Notes under the pieces: generated by a model
The model's database searches: none
The model's input: only the letters and a program-made list of their open reading frames with translations
Told to the model about the DNA's origin: nothing
In this document: piece by piece, positions 7,673-17,153 of the stretch
Layout of the letters: the number at the start of each line of letters is the position of its first letter
Numbering within the stretch: the first letter of the stretch is position 1
Assembly: GCF_001643305.1 (NCBI RefSeq)
Contig: NZ_LSGW01000071.1
Location: 62,001 to 126,000 of the forward strand
Direction of reading: 5' to 3'
DNA from: Aeromonas salmonicida subsp. salmonicida
GTDB taxonomy: Bacteria > Pseudomonadota > Gammaproteobacteria > Enterobacterales > Aeromonadaceae
Length of the DNA stretch: 64,000 nt
Position numbers and translations under genes: made by a program

Positions 7673-8572
7673 ATGAAGGCGTTGGACTACAAGCTGCTGC
7701 TGGCGCTGGATGCCGTAATGCAGGAGCAGAACTTCGAGCGCGCCGCCCAGCGCCTGCACATCACCCAGTCCGCCATCTCACAGCGCATCAAGCAGCTGGA
7801 ACAGCAGTTTGCCGAGCCGCTGCTCATTCGCAGCCAGCCACTACAGGCGACCCCCCTTGGCCAAAAGCTGCTGGCCCACTACCGTCAGGTGCGCCAGCTG
7901 GAACTGGAGCTGGCCGGCGAGATCGCGCCCGACGAACCGCAGGCACCGATCCGGGTCAGCATAGCGGTCAACGCCGACAGCCTGGCAACCTGGTTCCTGC
8001 CCGCCCTCGCACCTCTGCTGGAGCAGCACCCCATAGAGCTGAACCTGCTGGTGGATGACGAATGCCGCACCCTGGATCGGGTGCGCGAGGGTCAGGCCTT
8101 CGGTGCCGTCAGCCTGCACGGCCAGCCACTGGCGGGCTGCTGCGTGGACGAGCTCGGCGAGATGCGCTACCTGCTCACCGCCAGCCCCGCCTTCGTCGCC
8201 CGTCACTTTCCCGCCGGGCTCACCCCGGCAGCGCTGGCAAAGACACCGGCGGTGGCCTTCGATCAGCGCGACGACATGCATGTGAGCTTCATGGCACGCC
8301 ACTTCGGGCTGGAACCCGGCGGCTATCCCTGCCACACGGTGCGCTCGTCAGAAGCCTTCGTCGCCATGGCCGAGCAGGGACTCGCCTACTGTCTCATCCC
8401 GGAACTGCAGATCCGCCAGCAGCTGGCACAGGGGATACTGCTCGATCTCAGCCCGTCACATCACCTCATCGAGCCCCTCTACTGGCACCGCTGGGTGCTG
8501 GAGCGCGGGTTGCACAAACAGATCTCCCAGCGTCTGATCAGCGAGGGGCGCCGCGCACTGCAACCCGGTTGA
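7673..8572 (+). CDS. argP: LysR-type regulator ArgP (IciA)
   Basis: A 299-residue LysR-family regulator. Residues 1-60 contain the winged helix-turn-helix (FERAAQRLHITQSAISQRIKQLEQQF). The effector-binding domain follows, with NADSLATWFLPALAPLL, PAVAFDQRDDMH and the C-terminal LYWHRWVLE, all close to E. coli ArgP. In E. coli it senses arginine and lysine and activates argO. The start at 7673 has AGGA at 7663-7666. The ATG at 7667 is too close to that site. Its place next to ahyRI is the known Aeromonas order, and its likely target argO lies on the other side of ahyRI. Confidence 0.93.
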   Translation: MKALDYKLLLALDAVMQEQNFERAAQRLHITQSAISQRIKQLEQQFAEPLLIRSQPLQATPLGQKLLAHYRQVRQLELELAGEIAPDEPQAPIRVSIAVNADSLATWFLPALAPLLEQHPIELNLLVDDECRTLDRVREGQAFGAVSLHGQPLAGCCVDELGEMRYLLTASPAFVARHFPAGLTPAALAKTPAVAFDQRDDMHVSFMARHFGLEPGGYPCHTVRSSEAFVAMAEQGLAYCLIPELQIRQQLAQGILLDLSPSHHLIEPLYWHRWVLERGLHKQISQRLISEGRRALQPG

Positions 8573-8658
8573 CGGGGCCATTCACCTTGGCTTTGAGGGG
8601 GTAAAATCGTATAGTGCTGGGCGTTTCTTCATCAGGTCTCCACTCAGGTTCCTCACTT

Positions 8659-10710
8659 ATGTTCCAAGACAATCCGCTGCTGGCCCAGCTCAAGCAACAA
8701 ATCCGCGAAAACATCCCCAAGAAAGAGGGTGTTATCCGCGCCTCGGACCGGGGCTTCGGCTTTCTGGAAGTCGATGAGAAGACCAGCTATTTCGTGCCGC
8801 CCCCCTACATGAAAAAGGTGATGCACGGTGACCGGGTGAGCGCCCTGATCCGTACCGAAAAAGAGAAGGAAGTGGCCGAACCGGATGCCCTGCTGGAGCA
8901 GGCAGTGACCCGTTTCGTCGGGCGCGTCAAAATGTTCCGTGACCGCCTCAACGTGGTGCCGGACCATCCGCTGATCAAGGATGCCATCAAGGCCCGCGCC
9001 AAGAAGGGTCTGGATGAGAAGTCCTTCAAGGAAGGAGACTGGGTGGTTGCGACCCTCAAGCGCCACGCCCTGAGTGATGGCAACTTCTCTGCCGAAATCA
9101 TCGAAAAGATCGCCGATCAGGAAGACCACAATGTGCCCTGGTGGGTGGTGCTGGCTCGCCACAACCTGGCCCAGATAGAACCGGCGGATCTGCCGGAGTG
9201 GAAGGTGATCGAGGAAGAGGAGCTGCCACGTACCGACCTGACCGCGACCCCCTTCTTCACCATTGACGGCGCCAAGACCAAGGACATGGATGACGCCCTG
9301 GCCATCCGCAAACTGGACAACGGCTGGGAGCTGCTGGTCGCCATCGCCGACCCGACCGCCTATGTGGCCGAAGGCAGTGAGCTGGACAAGGAAGCCGCCC
9401 AGCGCGCCTTCACCGTCTACATGCCGGGTCGCAACGTGCCCATGATACCGCGCACCCTCTCGGACGAGCTCTGCTCCCTGAAAGAGGGCGAGGAGCGCAA
9501 CACGCTCTGCGCCCGCCTGCTGATCGCCGAAGATGGCCTGCTGCTGGAGGAGACCGAGTTCTTCGCCGCCCGCATCATCTCCCATGCCCGTCTCAACTAT
9601 GACGAGGTCTCCGACTGGGCCGAACAGGGTAAACCTCTCGAGATCGACGCCGGCGTGATGGCCCAGCTGCCGCTGATGAAGGCCATGACGGAGGCGCGGA
9701 TCAAGTGGCGTACCGAGCACGCCCTGGTGTTCCCGGACAGACCCGACTACGACTTCGAGCTGGGGGAGAACGGCGCAGTGCTGGCCATTCACGTGGAACC
9801 GCGCCGCATCGCCAACCGCATGATCGAAGAGTCGATGATCGCCGCCAACATCTGCGCCGGTCGCGTGCTGGGCAAGAGCGTCGGCTACGGCATCTTCAAC
9901 GTCCACACAGGGTTCGATGAAGAGTCCCTCGACGGCGCCATCGACCTGCTGAAAAGCGCCGAGGCCCCATTCGAGCGCGACGAGATCGCCAGCCTGACCG
10001 GCTTCTGCGCCCTGCGCCGCTGGATAGACAACCTGGACACCCGCTGGCTGGATGGCAAGATCCGCCGCTTCCAGAGCTATGCGCTGATGTCCTCCGAACC
10101 GGGTGCCCACTACGGCCTGGGGCTGGATGCCTACGCGACCTGGACCTCCCCGATCCGCAAATACGGCGACATGGTCAACCATCGTCTGCTGAAAGCGGTC
10201 ATCGCCGGCAAGACCCCGGGCGATCGTCCGAGCCAGGAACTGACCGAGCACCTGACCGCCTGTCGTCGCCTGCACCGCATGGTGGAACGCGACATCGGCG
10301 ACTGGCTCTATGTCCGTTACCTCAAGGCTGCCGCCGGCACCGATCAGGTGTTCAACGCCGAGATCATCGACGTGATGCGCGCAGGTCTCAAGCTGCGCCT
10401 GCGCGAAAACGGCGCCGTTGTCTTCATGCCCGCCCGTCACATCCTGGACAACAAGGATCGGCTGGAGTGCAACTGGGACAATGGTCGCGTCTACCTGGAC
10501 AAGACCGAAGTGGTCTATGAACTGGGTCAGGTTATCGAGGTCAAGCTGAGTGAAGCGGTGGAAGAGACTCGCTCCCTCATCGCCAAACCGGCAGTGGAGC
10601 TGGTACCAGGCCCGGCACCGGAAGCCCCGGTGGCCGACAGTGCCGTAACCGAGAACACGGTAGCCGAAAGCACTGAGACACCAGCCGAGACCGCCCCCAA
10701 GGCGGAATAA
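8659..10710 (+). CDS. rnb: Exoribonuclease II
   Basis: A 683-residue 3'-5' exoribonuclease that degrades single-stranded RNA. It has N-terminal cold-shock-type RNA-binding domains (GVIRASDRGFGFLEVDE), a catalytic RNB domain with the aspartate cluster in IDGAKTKDMDDALAI, TSPIRKYGDMVNHRLL, and a C-terminal S1 domain. E. coli RNase II has 644 residues. The excess here is an Ala/Pro/Glu-rich tail after about residue 647 that looks unstructured. The start at 8659 matches the family N-terminus MFQDNPLLAQLK. The gene is monocistronic and ends at a good terminator. Confidence 0.95.
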   Translation: MFQDNPLLAQLKQQIRENIPKKEGVIRASDRGFGFLEVDEKTSYFVPPPYMKKVMHGDRVSALIRTEKEKEVAEPDALLEQAVTRFVGRVKMFRDRLNVVPDHPLIKDAIKARAKKGLDEKSFKEGDWVVATLKRHALSDGNFSAEIIEKIADQEDHNVPWWVVLARHNLAQIEPADLPEWKVIEEEELPRTDLTATPFFTIDGAKTKDMDDALAIRKLDNGWELLVAIADPTAYVAEGSELDKEAAQRAFTVYMPGRNVPMIPRTLSDELCSLKEGEERNTLCARLLIAEDGLLLEETEFFAARIISHARLNYDEVSDWAEQGKPLEIDAGVMAQLPLMKAMTEARIKWRTEHALVFPDRPDYDFELGENGAVLAIHVEPRRIANRMIEESMIAANICAGRVLGKSVGYGIFNVHTGFDEESLDGAIDLLKSAEAPFERDEIASLTGFCALRRWIDNLDTRWLDGKIRRFQSYALMSSEPGAHYGLGLDAYATWTSPIRKYGDMVNHRLLKAVIAGKTPGDRPSQELTEHLTACRRLHRMVERDIGDWLYVRYLKAAAGTDQVFNAEIIDVMRAGLKLRLRENGAVVFMPARHILDNKDRLECNWDNGRVYLDKTEVVYELGQVIEVKLSEAVEETRSLIAKPAVELVPGPAPEAPVADSAVTENTVAESTETPAETAPKAE

Positions 10711-10736
10711 GCCAAGCCTCTGCAGCTCAATGTAAA

Positions 10737-10761
10737 AGCCCGCAACCCTGCGGGCTTTTTT
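10737..10761 (+). terminator. Rho-independent terminator of rnb
   Basis: AGCCCGCA/TGCGGGCT stem with loop ACCC, then six T residues. Confidence 0.9.
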
Positions 10762-10763
10762 AT

Positions 10764-11036
10764 ACCCCTTGTTCATGGCCAGCAGGAAGACGATGCCCCG
10801 CCCTCAGCCCCCTTGAGCCTGAGGAGCAGTTGGCCCGATGAGAAGATGATCAGGAGTGCAATGACCCTATAGCTGTCATGGCATTGACCGGCTTGGGGAC
10901 CGGGTTATTCGGAAACCTCACTGACCACTCGGCGGACGCATGGCTTGCCCCGGAGTCTTCCGACCAAGGAGATGCCTCCTCTTGGCTAACTGTGGCTTGC
11001 TTCTTTTTCACACCGGAGATAAGGTGAACATCGAAA
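10764..11036. other. Intergenic region without gene
   Basis: About 270 bases between the rnb terminator and the TetR operator. I see no open frame with a ribosome site and no repeat. The stretch presumably holds the tetR promoter near its right end. Confidence 0.6.
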
Positions 11037-11056
11037 ATGAACGAACGTTCGCTCAT
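11037..11056. promoter_or_regulatory. TetR-type operator
   Basis: ATGAACGAACGTTCGCTCAT is a 20-bp dyad with one mismatch pair, of the ACGAACGTTCGT type bound by many AcrR/NemR-like TetR repressors. It ends 31 bases before the tetR ATG, so autoregulation of the two-gene unit is likely. Confidence 0.75.
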
Positions 11057-11087
11057 GCAATGTCGACCTGTAGAGAGGAAGCCGACC

Positions 11088-11681
11088 ATGTCCATCAATC
11101 ACAACCGCCTGGAGCAGCGGCGGGAGCTGATCATCCAGGCAGCCCTCGGCTGCTTCATCGAGCGGGGCTTCCACCAGACAGGGATGCGTGACATAGCCGC
11201 CGCCGCAGGGGTGAGTCTGGGCAACCTCTATAACCACTTCGCCCGCAAAGAGGAGCTGATCGCGCTGATCGCCTCGCTGGAAGCCGCCGAGTTGCAGCCC
11301 CTGCTGGATGAGCTGGATCAGGGCTCCGCCCGCGCGGCACTGGCCCGCTTCGCCGCCGGCTATCTCGCCTGGTCGCAGACGCCGGAGAATCTGCTGCTCG
11401 GCACCGAAATCCTGGCCGAGCTGACCCGCCACCCCGAGATGGCCGCCACCTTCGCCAGCAACCAGCGCCAGCTGTGCGATGCCCTTGCCAATACGGTACG
11501 GCGGGGACAGCAAGAAGGATGTCTGGAGGCAAGACTGGACCCCGATCTCACCGCCCAACTGCTGCTGGACGGGCTGGAAGGGCAGGCACTGCGCGATGCA
11601 CTTGTCCTCCATCCGGATCAGCCCTCAGCGGCGCAACGACTGCCACAACTGCTGGACCTGCTGCTGGGGCCGGCCAACTGA
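11088..11681 (+). CDS. TetR/AcrR family transcription regulator
   Basis: A 197-residue repressor. The N-terminal helix-turn-helix reads MRDIAAAAGVSLGNLYNHFARKEEL at about residues 29-53. The remaining all-helical C-terminal domain would bind an unknown ligand. The start at 11088 is chosen because AGAGGA precedes it, and because the in-frame ATG at 11037 lies inside the operator. A membrane protein gene follows after 34 bases. Together with the operator this suggests a self-regulated two-gene unit that responds to a small molecule. Confidence 0.88.
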   Translation: MSINHNRLEQRRELIIQAALGCFIERGFHQTGMRDIAAAAGVSLGNLYNHFARKEELIALIASLEAAELQPLLDELDQGSARAALARFAAGYLAWSQTPENLLLGTEILAELTRHPEMAATFASNQRQLCDALANTVRRGQQEGCLEARLDPDLTAQLLLDGLEGQALRDALVLHPDQPSAAQRLPQLLDLLLGPAN

Positions 11682-11715
11682 GCCATGGATTCTTCTCCTG
11701 CGAGGCAAACCGCTC

Positions 11716-12762
11716 ATGACATCGTCATCCAATAGACTGGAGGGGCTGGATCTGGCCCGCGCCATGGCCCTGCTCGGCATGGTACTGGTGAACTTTCGCA
11801 TCGCCATGGGTGTACTGACAGGCGGACCTGACTGGCTCAAAGCCATGCTGGATGCGCTGGAGGGTCGTTCTGCCGCCAGCTTCGTGGTGCTGGCCGGCAT
11901 AGGTCTCGGTCTCTCGACCCGCAAGCTGAGCTGGCCGACTGCCATGCAGCACACCGCCAAGCGGGCCCTGTTTCTGCTGATCCTGGGACTGCTCAACTAT
12001 TTGGTGTTTCCAGCCGATATCATCCATTACTACGCCGTTTACTTCCTGCTGGGGGCTTGCTGCCTGCGGTTACCCTCCCTCTGGCTGCTCTCCCTGATCC
12101 TCCTGCTGGCAGCGGGCTTCGTCATCCTGCTGTTTCACTTCAATTACGATCAGGGCTGGCAGTGGCACAGCTTCAGCTACCCCGAGTTCTGGACCCTGAA
12201 CGGCTTCGTCCGCAATCTGCTGTTCAATGGCTGGCACCCTGTGGTGCCCTGGCTGGGCTTTCTGCTCTACGGCCTCTGGCTGAGTCGTCAGGCCCTCGCG
12301 AACGCGAGCGTTCAGAGATGGCTGCTGGCCGGCGGTGTGGGGGCCATGGTGCTGGCCAAAGGGCTGTCGCTCTGGCTGCTGACACTGTTCCCCCAGCCCG
12401 AACTGGCCCCCCTGCTCGCGACCGGGCCCATTCCTCCTGCCCCGCTCTACCTGCTGTTTGGCATGGGGGCGGCCAGCACCCTGATCGCGCTCTGCCTCTG
12501 GCTCGGCCGCGCCCTGCCCACAGCTCGCTGGTGGCGAGTCTGGCTGCCGGTCGGACGGCAGACGCTGACACTCTATATCGCCCATATCATGCTCGGCATG
12601 GGCGTGCTGGAGGGGCTGGGCTGGCTGAAGGGGCAAGATCTGCCCGAAGTGGTACTGGCTGCCACCTTCTTTGCCCTGACGGCTCTGTTGTTCGCCAATC
12701 TGTGGAGCCTGCGCTTCGCCAGAGGACCACTGGAGGGGGTAATGCGCCGCTTGTGCGGTTGA
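11716..12762 (+). CDS. Multi-pass membrane protein, DUF418-like
   Basis: A 348-residue membrane protein with about ten hydrophobic segments. It begins RLEGLDLARAMALLGMVLVNF, the start seen in DUF418 and heparan-glucosaminide acetyltransferase-like proteins. The C-terminal block VGRQTLTLYIAHIMLGMGVLEGLG is the DUF418 signature. The family is suspected to modify or carry envelope molecules, but no reaction is established. It lies 34 bases after the tetR stop and has no promoter of its own that I can see, so the two are probably co-transcribed and repressed together. Confidence 0.8.
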   Translation: MTSSSNRLEGLDLARAMALLGMVLVNFRIAMGVLTGGPDWLKAMLDALEGRSAASFVVLAGIGLGLSTRKLSWPTAMQHTAKRALFLLILGLLNYLVFPADIIHYYAVYFLLGACCLRLPSLWLLSLILLLAAGFVILLFHFNYDQGWQWHSFSYPEFWTLNGFVRNLLFNGWHPVVPWLGFLLYGLWLSRQALANASVQRWLLAGGVGAMVLAKGLSLWLLTLFPQPELAPLLATGPIPPAPLYLLFGMGAASTLIALCLWLGRALPTARWWRVWLPVGRQTLTLYIAHIMLGMGVLEGLGWLKGQDLPEVVLAATFFALTALLFANLWSLRFARGPLEGVMRRLCG

Positions 12763-12903
12763 ATGCCAATCATGAAAAACTGAAAGTGGGTTACAAACCT
12801 ACTGATTCATTGGCGATTAATGAGAAAATACGATCTATTCATCGTTATCACTCTCGGATTTTGTATCTCACATACTGACCCGTTTGAATACAAATTAAGT
12901 ATT

Positions 12904-12919
12904 CGTGACAGCCATCACA
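12904..12919. promoter_or_regulatory. CRP-like site 1 upstream of mtlA
   Basis: CGTGACAGCCATCACA matches TGTGA-N6-TCACA at 9 of 10 positions. Confidence 0.65.
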
Positions 12920-12948
12920 TTGACAATGGGTTTGCGCAAGCCACGAAA

Positions 12949-12964
12949 GGTGACACGAATCACA
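12949..12964. promoter_or_regulatory. CRP-like site 2 upstream of mtlA
   Basis: GGTGACACGAATCACA matches TGTGA-N6-TCACA at 9 of 10 positions. Its centre is 45 bp after that of site 1. Confidence 0.6.
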
Positions 12965-13021
12965 CTAAATGGGTGGTGACGGCAAGAAAGATCGAAATGT
13001 AGCCAAACTACAGAGCCTGAA

Positions 13022-13037
13022 TGTGATCAGGGTCACT
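13022..13037. promoter_or_regulatory. CRP-like site 3 upstream of mtlA
   Basis: TGTGATCAGGGTCACT matches TGTGA-N6-TCACA at 9 of 10 positions. Its centre is 73 bp after that of site 2. Confidence 0.7.
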
Positions 13038-13217
13038 ACTTAGGGAGGGGGTATGGCTGGGTATTTGAGAGGTACGTCACAAGACACCCCGTTTTCAGCC
13101 TAATTTGATCACAAGCTGGTAGATTGAAGTTGCTTAGACGACTGGGATGGGGGTTCGGCAAAACCCGTCATCCCGACTACCACTTTTAATCAAACAGGCT
13201 TAAAACGGGGTCCCGAC

Positions 13218-15140
13218 ATGTTATCACCGGATACCAAAGTCAAGATACAGAATTTTGGACGCTTCCTGTCCAATATGGTCATGCCCAACATAGGCGCTTT
13301 CATCGCCTGGGGCTTTATTACCGCTCTCTTCATTCCCACCGGCTGGCTGCCAAGCGAAACCTTGGCCAAGCTGGTCGGCCCCATGATCACCTATCTGCTG
13401 CCGCTGCTGATTGGCTATACAGGCGGCAAGCTGATGGGCGGTGAACGGGGCGGCGTGGTCGGTGCCATCACCACCATGGGCGTGATCGTCGGTACCGACA
13501 TCCCCATGTTCATGGGTGCCATGATGGTCGGTCCGCTGGGTGGCTGGGTCATCAAGCGCTTCGACAAAGTGATGGAAGGGCGCGTCAAGAGCGGCTTCGA
13601 GATGCTGGTCAACAACTTCTCCGCCGGTCTCATCGGCATGTTGCTGGCTATCCTCGCCTTCTTCGTGATCGGTCCCTTCGTCAAAGTGCTCTCCGGCGTA
13701 CTGGCGGGTGGCGTCGGCTTCCTGGTGGAAAACCACATGTTGCCGCTCACCTCCATCTTCGTTGAACCGGCCAAGATCCTGTTCCTCAACAACGCCATCA
13801 ACCACGGCATCTTCTCGCCGCTGGGGATCCAGCAGGCGACCGAACAGGGTCGCTCCATCTTCTTCCTGATCGAAGCGAACCCGGGCCCGGGCATGGGCGT
13901 GCTGCTGGCCTACATGGTATTCGGCCGTGGCGCCGCCAAGCAGTCCGCGGCTGGCGCCTCCATCATTCACTTCTTCGGCGGCATCCACGAGATCTACTTC
14001 CCGTATGTGCTGATGAACCCGCGCCTCATTCTGGCGGTGATCGCCGGTGGCATGACAGGGGTCTTCACCCTGACTCTGTTCAACGCTGGTCTGGTCTCCC
14101 CTGCCTCACCAGGATCCATCTTCGCCGTGCTCTTGATGACGCCGAAAGCCTCCCTGATCGGGGTTGCCCTCTCCATCATCAGCTCGACCCTGGTCTCCTT
14201 CCTGGTCGCCGCCGTGTTCGTTCGCGCCCAGCAGCCGGAAGCCGACGAGGCCGATGCGCTGGGTGAAGCCACTCGCAAGATGAAAGCCATGAAGGGCGGC
14301 AAGCCCGAAACCGCAGCGGCCAAGAAGCCGGGCGGCGAACTGATGGCGGTGCGCAATATCGTGGTCGCCTGCGATGCGGGCATGGGATCCAGCGCCATGG
14401 GTGCCGGCATGCTGCGCAAGCGGGTGCAGGCCGCCGGGCTCGACATCAGCGTCACCAACCGCGCCATCGATCAGCTCGACGATCAGGTGGACTGGGTCAT
14501 CACCCACAAGGATCTGACCGAGCGGGCCCGTCGCCATGCGCCGAACGCCCACCACATCTCGCTCACCAACTTCCTCGACAACGGCCTCTATCAGGAGCTG
14601 GTGCAGAACCTGACACTGGCGGCCAACGATGACGTCGCCAACCCGCAACTGCTGGTCGCGGCCAACGACGACAACTACGAACTTCAAGCGGTTGAAGTGT
14701 TCACCCTGAGCCGTCACGACGTGCATCTGGGGCTCAAGGCCGACAACAAGGAGGCCGCCATCCTGACCGCTGGCAGACTGCTGGCGGAACGGGGCTATGT
14801 GGCACCGGATTACGTCAACGCCATGCTGGAGCGCGAGCAGCTGGTCTCCACCTACCTCGGCGAGTCTATCGCCGTGCCCCACGGCACCATAGCCGCCAAG
14901 GAGTTTGTGAAGCGTACCGGCATCGTCATCTGCCAGTATCCGGCCGGCGTCGCCTTTGGCGAGGCGGCGGACGAGGTGGCACGACTGGTGATCGGCATCG
15001 CCGCCCGCAACGACGAACACATGCAGGTAATAACCCGCCTGACCAATGCACTGGATGAACCCGGTCTCATCGACCGGCTGGCCAGCACCACGGATCCCCA
15101 GGAGTTTCTGGATCTGCTGGGTGCCGAACAGGCTGCGTAA
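13218..15140 (+). CDS. mtlA: Mannitol-specific PTS enzyme IICBA
   Basis: A 640-residue permease that takes up mannitol and phosphorylates it to mannitol 1-phosphate. The membrane IIC domain (about residues 1-340) carries the [15 protein letters not shown] loop. The IIB domain has its phospho-cysteine at Cys385 in [13 protein letters not shown]. The IIA domain has its phospho-histidine at His555 in ESIAVPHGT. These correspond to Cys384 and His554 in E. coli. The three fused domains and the mtlA-mtlD-mtlR order match the enteric operon. The CRP-like sites upstream point to glucose repression. Confidence 0.97.
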   Translation: MLSPDTKVKIQNFGRFLSNMVMPNIGAFIAWGFITALFIPTGWLPSETLAKLVGPMITYLLPLLIGYTGGKLMGGERGGVVGAITTMGVIVGTDIPMFMGAMMVGPLGGWVIKRFDKVMEGRVKSGFEMLVNNFSAGLIGMLLAILAFFVIGPFVKVLSGVLAGGVGFLVENHMLPLTSIFVEPAKILFLNNAINHGIFSPLGIQQATEQGRSIFFLIEANPGPGMGVLLAYMVFGRGAAKQSAAGASIIHFFGGIHEIYFPYVLMNPRLILAVIAGGMTGVFTLTLFNAGLVSPASPGSIFAVLLMTPKASLIGVALSIISSTLVSFLVAAVFVRAQQPEADEADALGEATRKMKAMKGGKPETAAAKKPGGELMAVRNIVVACDAGMGSSAMGAGMLRKRVQAAGLDISVTNRAIDQLDDQVDWVITHKDLTERARRHAPNAHHISLTNFLDNGLYQELVQNLTLAANDDVANPQLLVAANDDNYELQAVEVFTLSRHDVHLGLKADNKEAAILTAGRLLAERGYVAPDYVNAMLEREQLVSTYLGESIAVPHGTIAAKEFVKRTGIVICQYPAGVAFGEAADEVARLVIGIAARNDEHMQVITRLTNALDEPGLIDRLASTTDPQEFLDLLGAEQAA

Positions 15141-15177
15141 TCATCCTTCATCGTCTTTGGTTGTAGAGGTTAATATC

Positions 15178-16323
15178 ATGAAAACATTGCATTTTGGTGC
15201 CGGCAATATCGGTCGTGGCTTCATCGGAAAACTGCTGGCCGACGCCAGCCATCAGGTCACCTTCGCCGACGTCAACGAGACCCTGATCGATCAGCTCAAC
15301 CACCGTCAGGAGTACAAGGTGCACGTGGTGGGGGCGGATCAGAAGCTGGACGTGGTACGCAACGTGGCGGCGGTCAGCTCCGCCGGACACGAGGTGATAG
15401 CCCGTATCATCACCGCCGATCTGGTCACCACGGCGGTCGGCCCCAACATTCTGGACAAGATTGCCAGCACCCTGGCCAAGGGGCTTCAGGCCCGTTTCGA
15501 TGCCGGCAACCTGAGCCCGCTCAACGTCATCGCCTGCGAGAATATGGTGCGCGGCACCAGCCATCTCAAGCAGGAGGTACTCAAGTACCTGCCGGTCGCG
15601 TATCATGCCACGCACGAATCCTGCGTCGGCTTCGTCGACTCGGCGGTGGATCGCATAGTGCCACCGGCGGCGGCCAACGACGATCCGCTGGAAGTGACGG
15701 TGGAGAGCTTCAGCGAGTGGATCGTCGACCAGACCCAGTTCAAGGGCGAACTACCCCAGGTGGCGGGCATGGAGCCCACCGACAACCTGATGGCCTTCGT
15801 CGAGCGCAAGCTGTTCACCCTCAACACCGGCCATATCGTCACCGCTTACCTCGGCAAGTTGCGGGGCTACCGCACCATTCGTGAGGCGATCGAGGATCCG
15901 GTGATCCGCAGCAAGGTGCGCCGCGCCATGGAGGAGAGCGGAGCCGTGCTGGTGAAACGCTACGGCTTCGATCCCCGACTGCACGCCGCCTACATAGAGA
16001 AGATCCTGGCCCGCTTCGCCAACCCCTATCTGGTGGACGAAATTGACCGGGTCGGCCGTCAGCCGCTGCGCAAACTGGCGGCAGGGGATCGGCTGGTGAA
16101 GCCGCTGCTCGGCACCCTAGAGTACGGCCTGCCCAGCGACCATCTGCAAGAGGGAATCGCAGCGGCGCTGCACTATTGCAACGCCGATGACCCCCAGGCG
16201 GTGGAGCTGCAGGCCCTGCTGGCGGAACTTGGGCCGGCCCAGGCCTTGGCCCGGGTGACCGGCCTTGCCGCCGACAGCGATATTGTCAGTGCCATCGTCG
16301 CCCGTTACGACAGCTTGAAGTGA
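15178..16323 (+). CDS. mtlD: Mannitol-1-phosphate 5-dehydrogenase
   Basis: A 381-residue NAD-dependent enzyme converting mannitol 1-phosphate to fructose 6-phosphate, the step after MtlA. The N-terminus [17 protein letters not shown] is the NAD-binding fold. The catalytic lysine region is seen in [18 protein letters not shown]. The start at 15178 has AGAGGT upstream, and the long in-frame extension into mtlA is not coding. It follows mtlA after 37 bases, in the same operon. Confidence 0.97.
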   Translation: MKTLHFGAGNIGRGFIGKLLADASHQVTFADVNETLIDQLNHRQEYKVHVVGADQKLDVVRNVAAVSSAGHEVIARIITADLVTTAVGPNILDKIASTLAKGLQARFDAGNLSPLNVIACENMVRGTSHLKQEVLKYLPVAYHATHESCVGFVDSAVDRIVPPAAANDDPLEVTVESFSEWIVDQTQFKGELPQVAGMEPTDNLMAFVERKLFTLNTGHIVTAYLGKLRGYRTIREAIEDPVIRSKVRRAMEESGAVLVKRYGFDPRLHAAYIEKILARFANPYLVDEIDRVGRQPLRKLAAGDRLVKPLLGTLEYGLPSDHLQEGIAAALHYCNADDPQAVELQALLAELGPAQALARVTGLAADSDIVSAIVARYDSLK

Positions 16324-16404
16324 CCCTGATGGGGCGCACTCACCGCCAGACCGCCGCCTCAACCGGTTGAATGGCATGGGAATTCGCCTCATATGATAAA
16401 AACC

Positions 16405-16427
16405 GGGAGAGAGGCACTCTCTCTCCC
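16405..16427 (+). other. mtlD-mtlR intergenic stem-loop
   Basis: GGGAGAGAG/CTCTCTCCC, a 9-bp stem with a 5-base loop and no T-tract, 24 bases before mtlR. It may stabilise mtlAD mRNA or lower read-through into the regulator gene. Confidence 0.6.
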
Positions 16428-16450
16428 AGTCAGCTGGACCCAATGCACCT

Positions 16451-16972
16451 ATGACCACACACCAGGAAGATGAAGTACTGGAGCGACTGAACGAGCAGGA
16501 TGGCCCCCGCGGCTTCTTTCTCGAAGTCGTGACCATCCTGGAAGAGGCGGTCGACTCCCTGATGCGGCGAGCCTTTCGCCAGGAGGAGTATGCCGTCAAA
16601 TACGCCATCGAACCCCTGCTCAACCAGAGCGGCCCCCTCGGCCAGCTGGAGGTGCGCCTCAAGCTTATCTTTGCCCTCGGCCTCATCTCTCTGGAGCGCT
16701 ATCAGGATCTCGAAGCCTACCTGAAGATTCGCGATTTTCTGGTGCGCGACCCCAAGGATTACCGCTTCAGCGACAAGCCCATTCGCGATCTGCTGGACAG
16801 GCTGCATTGCCTGAACCAGGGCAGCATGATGCCGCAGGATCCCCCTGCCAACGAGGAGGACTGGCCCTTCTACCAGATGCAGCTCAACCGGCTCGATCAG
16901 GTGGTGCGCTCGGCCCTGGTGCTGGCGGTGGCCGACTGTGTCACCGACCTTCACAAAGAGAGCCCCATCTAA
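16451..16972 (+). CDS. mtlR: Mannitol operon repressor
   Basis: A 173-residue all-helical protein of the MtlR family. It matches in FFLEVVTILEEAVDSLMRRAFRQEEYAVKYAIEPLL (read in pieces) and in GPLGQLEVRLKLIFALGLIS. MtlR represses mannitol genes in E. coli, although it has no recognisable DNA-binding motif. It is the third gene of the mtl operon and is separated from mtlD by a stem-loop. No terminator follows; the next gene starts 181 bases later. Confidence 0.93.
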   Translation: MTTHQEDEVLERLNEQDGPRGFFLEVVTILEEAVDSLMRRAFRQEEYAVKYAIEPLLNQSGPLGQLEVRLKLIFALGLISLERYQDLEAYLKIRDFLVRDPKDYRFSDKPIRDLLDRLHCLNQGSMMPQDPPANEEDWPFYQMQLNRLDQVVRSALVLAVADCVTDLHKESPI

Positions 16973-17153
16973 TTCGACGGATAATGGCTGCGTAGCGCCC
17001 CCCACTCCTCTGCGGCCACGCCCTTTCCGGCCCACCATGACGCCGACTGTCGCGCAGCTCCCCACGGCACTTGCTCCCGACCTCTGCGGGTGTCAATCTG
17101 GCCATCTTCCCCGCTACACTTCCTCCAAGCTCATTACCTGAATCGAGGTCTGC

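Larger units (their letters stand above)
12763..13217. promoter_or_regulatory. mtlA promoter region
   Basis: A 455-base, AT-richer gap with three CRP-like sites (listed separately) and a possible half site, TTGATCACA, near 13105. No gene is supported. A 60-codon frame at 12820 has no ribosome site. Confidence 0.75.

Noticed and set aside
8653..10776. Open frame of 707 codons antisense to rnb
   Set aside because: Shadow of a certain gene. It starts beyond the rnb terminator and shows no recognisable domain.
11037..11087. Upstream start of the TetR gene at 11037
   Set aside because: These bases form the operator dyad, and a good ribosome site lies before the ATG at 11088.
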